In this document: piece by piece, positions 43,612 to 43,636 of the stretch
How positions within the stretch are numbered: the first letter of the stretch is position 1
Layout of the letters: every line of letters starts with the position of its first letter
DNA from: Anaerococcus senegalensis JC48
GTDB taxonomy: Bacteria > Bacillota > Clostridia > Tissierellales > Peptoniphilaceae
Assembly (NCBI RefSeq): GCF_000321005.1
Contig: NZ_HE578907.1
Location: forward strand, 825,824-869,459
DNA: 43,636 nucleotides
Direction: 5' to 3'
Translations under genes and position numbers: made by a program
Notes under the pieces: generated by a model
Told to the model about the DNA's origin: nothing
The model's database searches: none
The model's input: only the letters and a program-made list of their open reading frames with translations

Positions 43612-43636
43612 AAACTACCAGCTTAGCTGGTAGTTT
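43612..43636 (-). terminator. Hairpin at the window edge, probably the terminator of a gene to the right
   Basis: AAACTACCAGC (43612-43622), loop TTA, GCTGGTAGTTT (43626-43636), an 11-bp perfect stem. On the minus strand it is followed by TTGATTTTG, weakly T-rich. In the 43462-43611 gap I see only AT-rich sequence. Confidence 0.5.

Overview
The window is low-GC, AT-rich DNA with AGGAGG-type ribosome binding sites. The gene set (peptide and amino-acid metabolism, NfnAB-type electron bifurcation, a split threonine/serine exporter, AddAB, no respiratory genes) suggests a strictly anaerobic Firmicute. It reads like the Peptoniphilaceae (Anaerococcus, Peptoniphilus, Finegoldia), but that placement is recall and was not checked. 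Most genes are on the minus strand in tightly overlapping operons.

Layout, left to right. (1) 1-170: the truncated 5' end of an IS200/IS605 TnpA gene with its anti-Shine-Dalgarno hairpin and end hairpin. (2) 250-3130: a tRNA-thiolation pair (cysteine desulfurase, MnmA) behind a small PC4-like protein and an unknown protein. (3) 3240-7640: MsrA, a split YjjP/YjjB exporter, a membrane-anchored J-domain protein and an ABC half-transporter. (4) 7750-9970 (+): NfnA/NfnB-like flavoprotein subunits. (5) 10160-15210: TetR regulator, MMPL/RND exporter and a secreted LxxG-repeat protein, behind a promoter with two matching palindromes. (6) 15260-17600: PdxR-like MocR regulator divergent from pdxS, with no pdxT beside it. 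(7) 17670-19290: an aldo/keto reductase and a short-chain dehydrogenase whose mRNA looks leaderless. (8) 19270-30890: a translationally coupled DNA-end-processing operon, yaaA-sbcD-sbcC-addB-addA. (9) 30960-34030: a zinc ABC importer (znuA-znuC-znuB) divergent from a Fur-family regulator, with a perfect 8-1-8 palindrome over the importer start region. (10) 34070-36190: a DAACS symporter and an RmlD-like reductase. (11) 36330-41850: purC-purE-purF-purM-purN-purD behind a ykkC-family RNA, most likely a PRPP riboswitch, fused to an intrinsic terminator. (12) 41960-43636: a DUF4230-like protein, a nucleoside 2-deoxyribosyltransferase and a small unknown protein.

The most unusual signal is PurF. 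Its PRPP/phosphoribosyltransferase half is intact, but the glutamine-hydrolysing half has lost essentially every catalytic residue: the N-terminal cysteine is serine, the glutamine-binding Arg, Thr and Asn are Lys, Phe and Asp, and the segment that carries the conserved TTSD motif is missing. In the same window PdxS, which normally receives ammonia from the glutaminase PdxT, stands without pdxT. Together these suggest an organism that feeds free ammonia directly into biosynthetic steps that usually take glutamine nitrogen. This is inference, but it can be tested.

Other points worth attention: intrinsic terminators that contain the stop codons of the genes they end, an AddB without a Walker A motif, twin TGAAC-N3-GTTCA operators at the MMPL operon, and a His-rich repeat in ZnuA.
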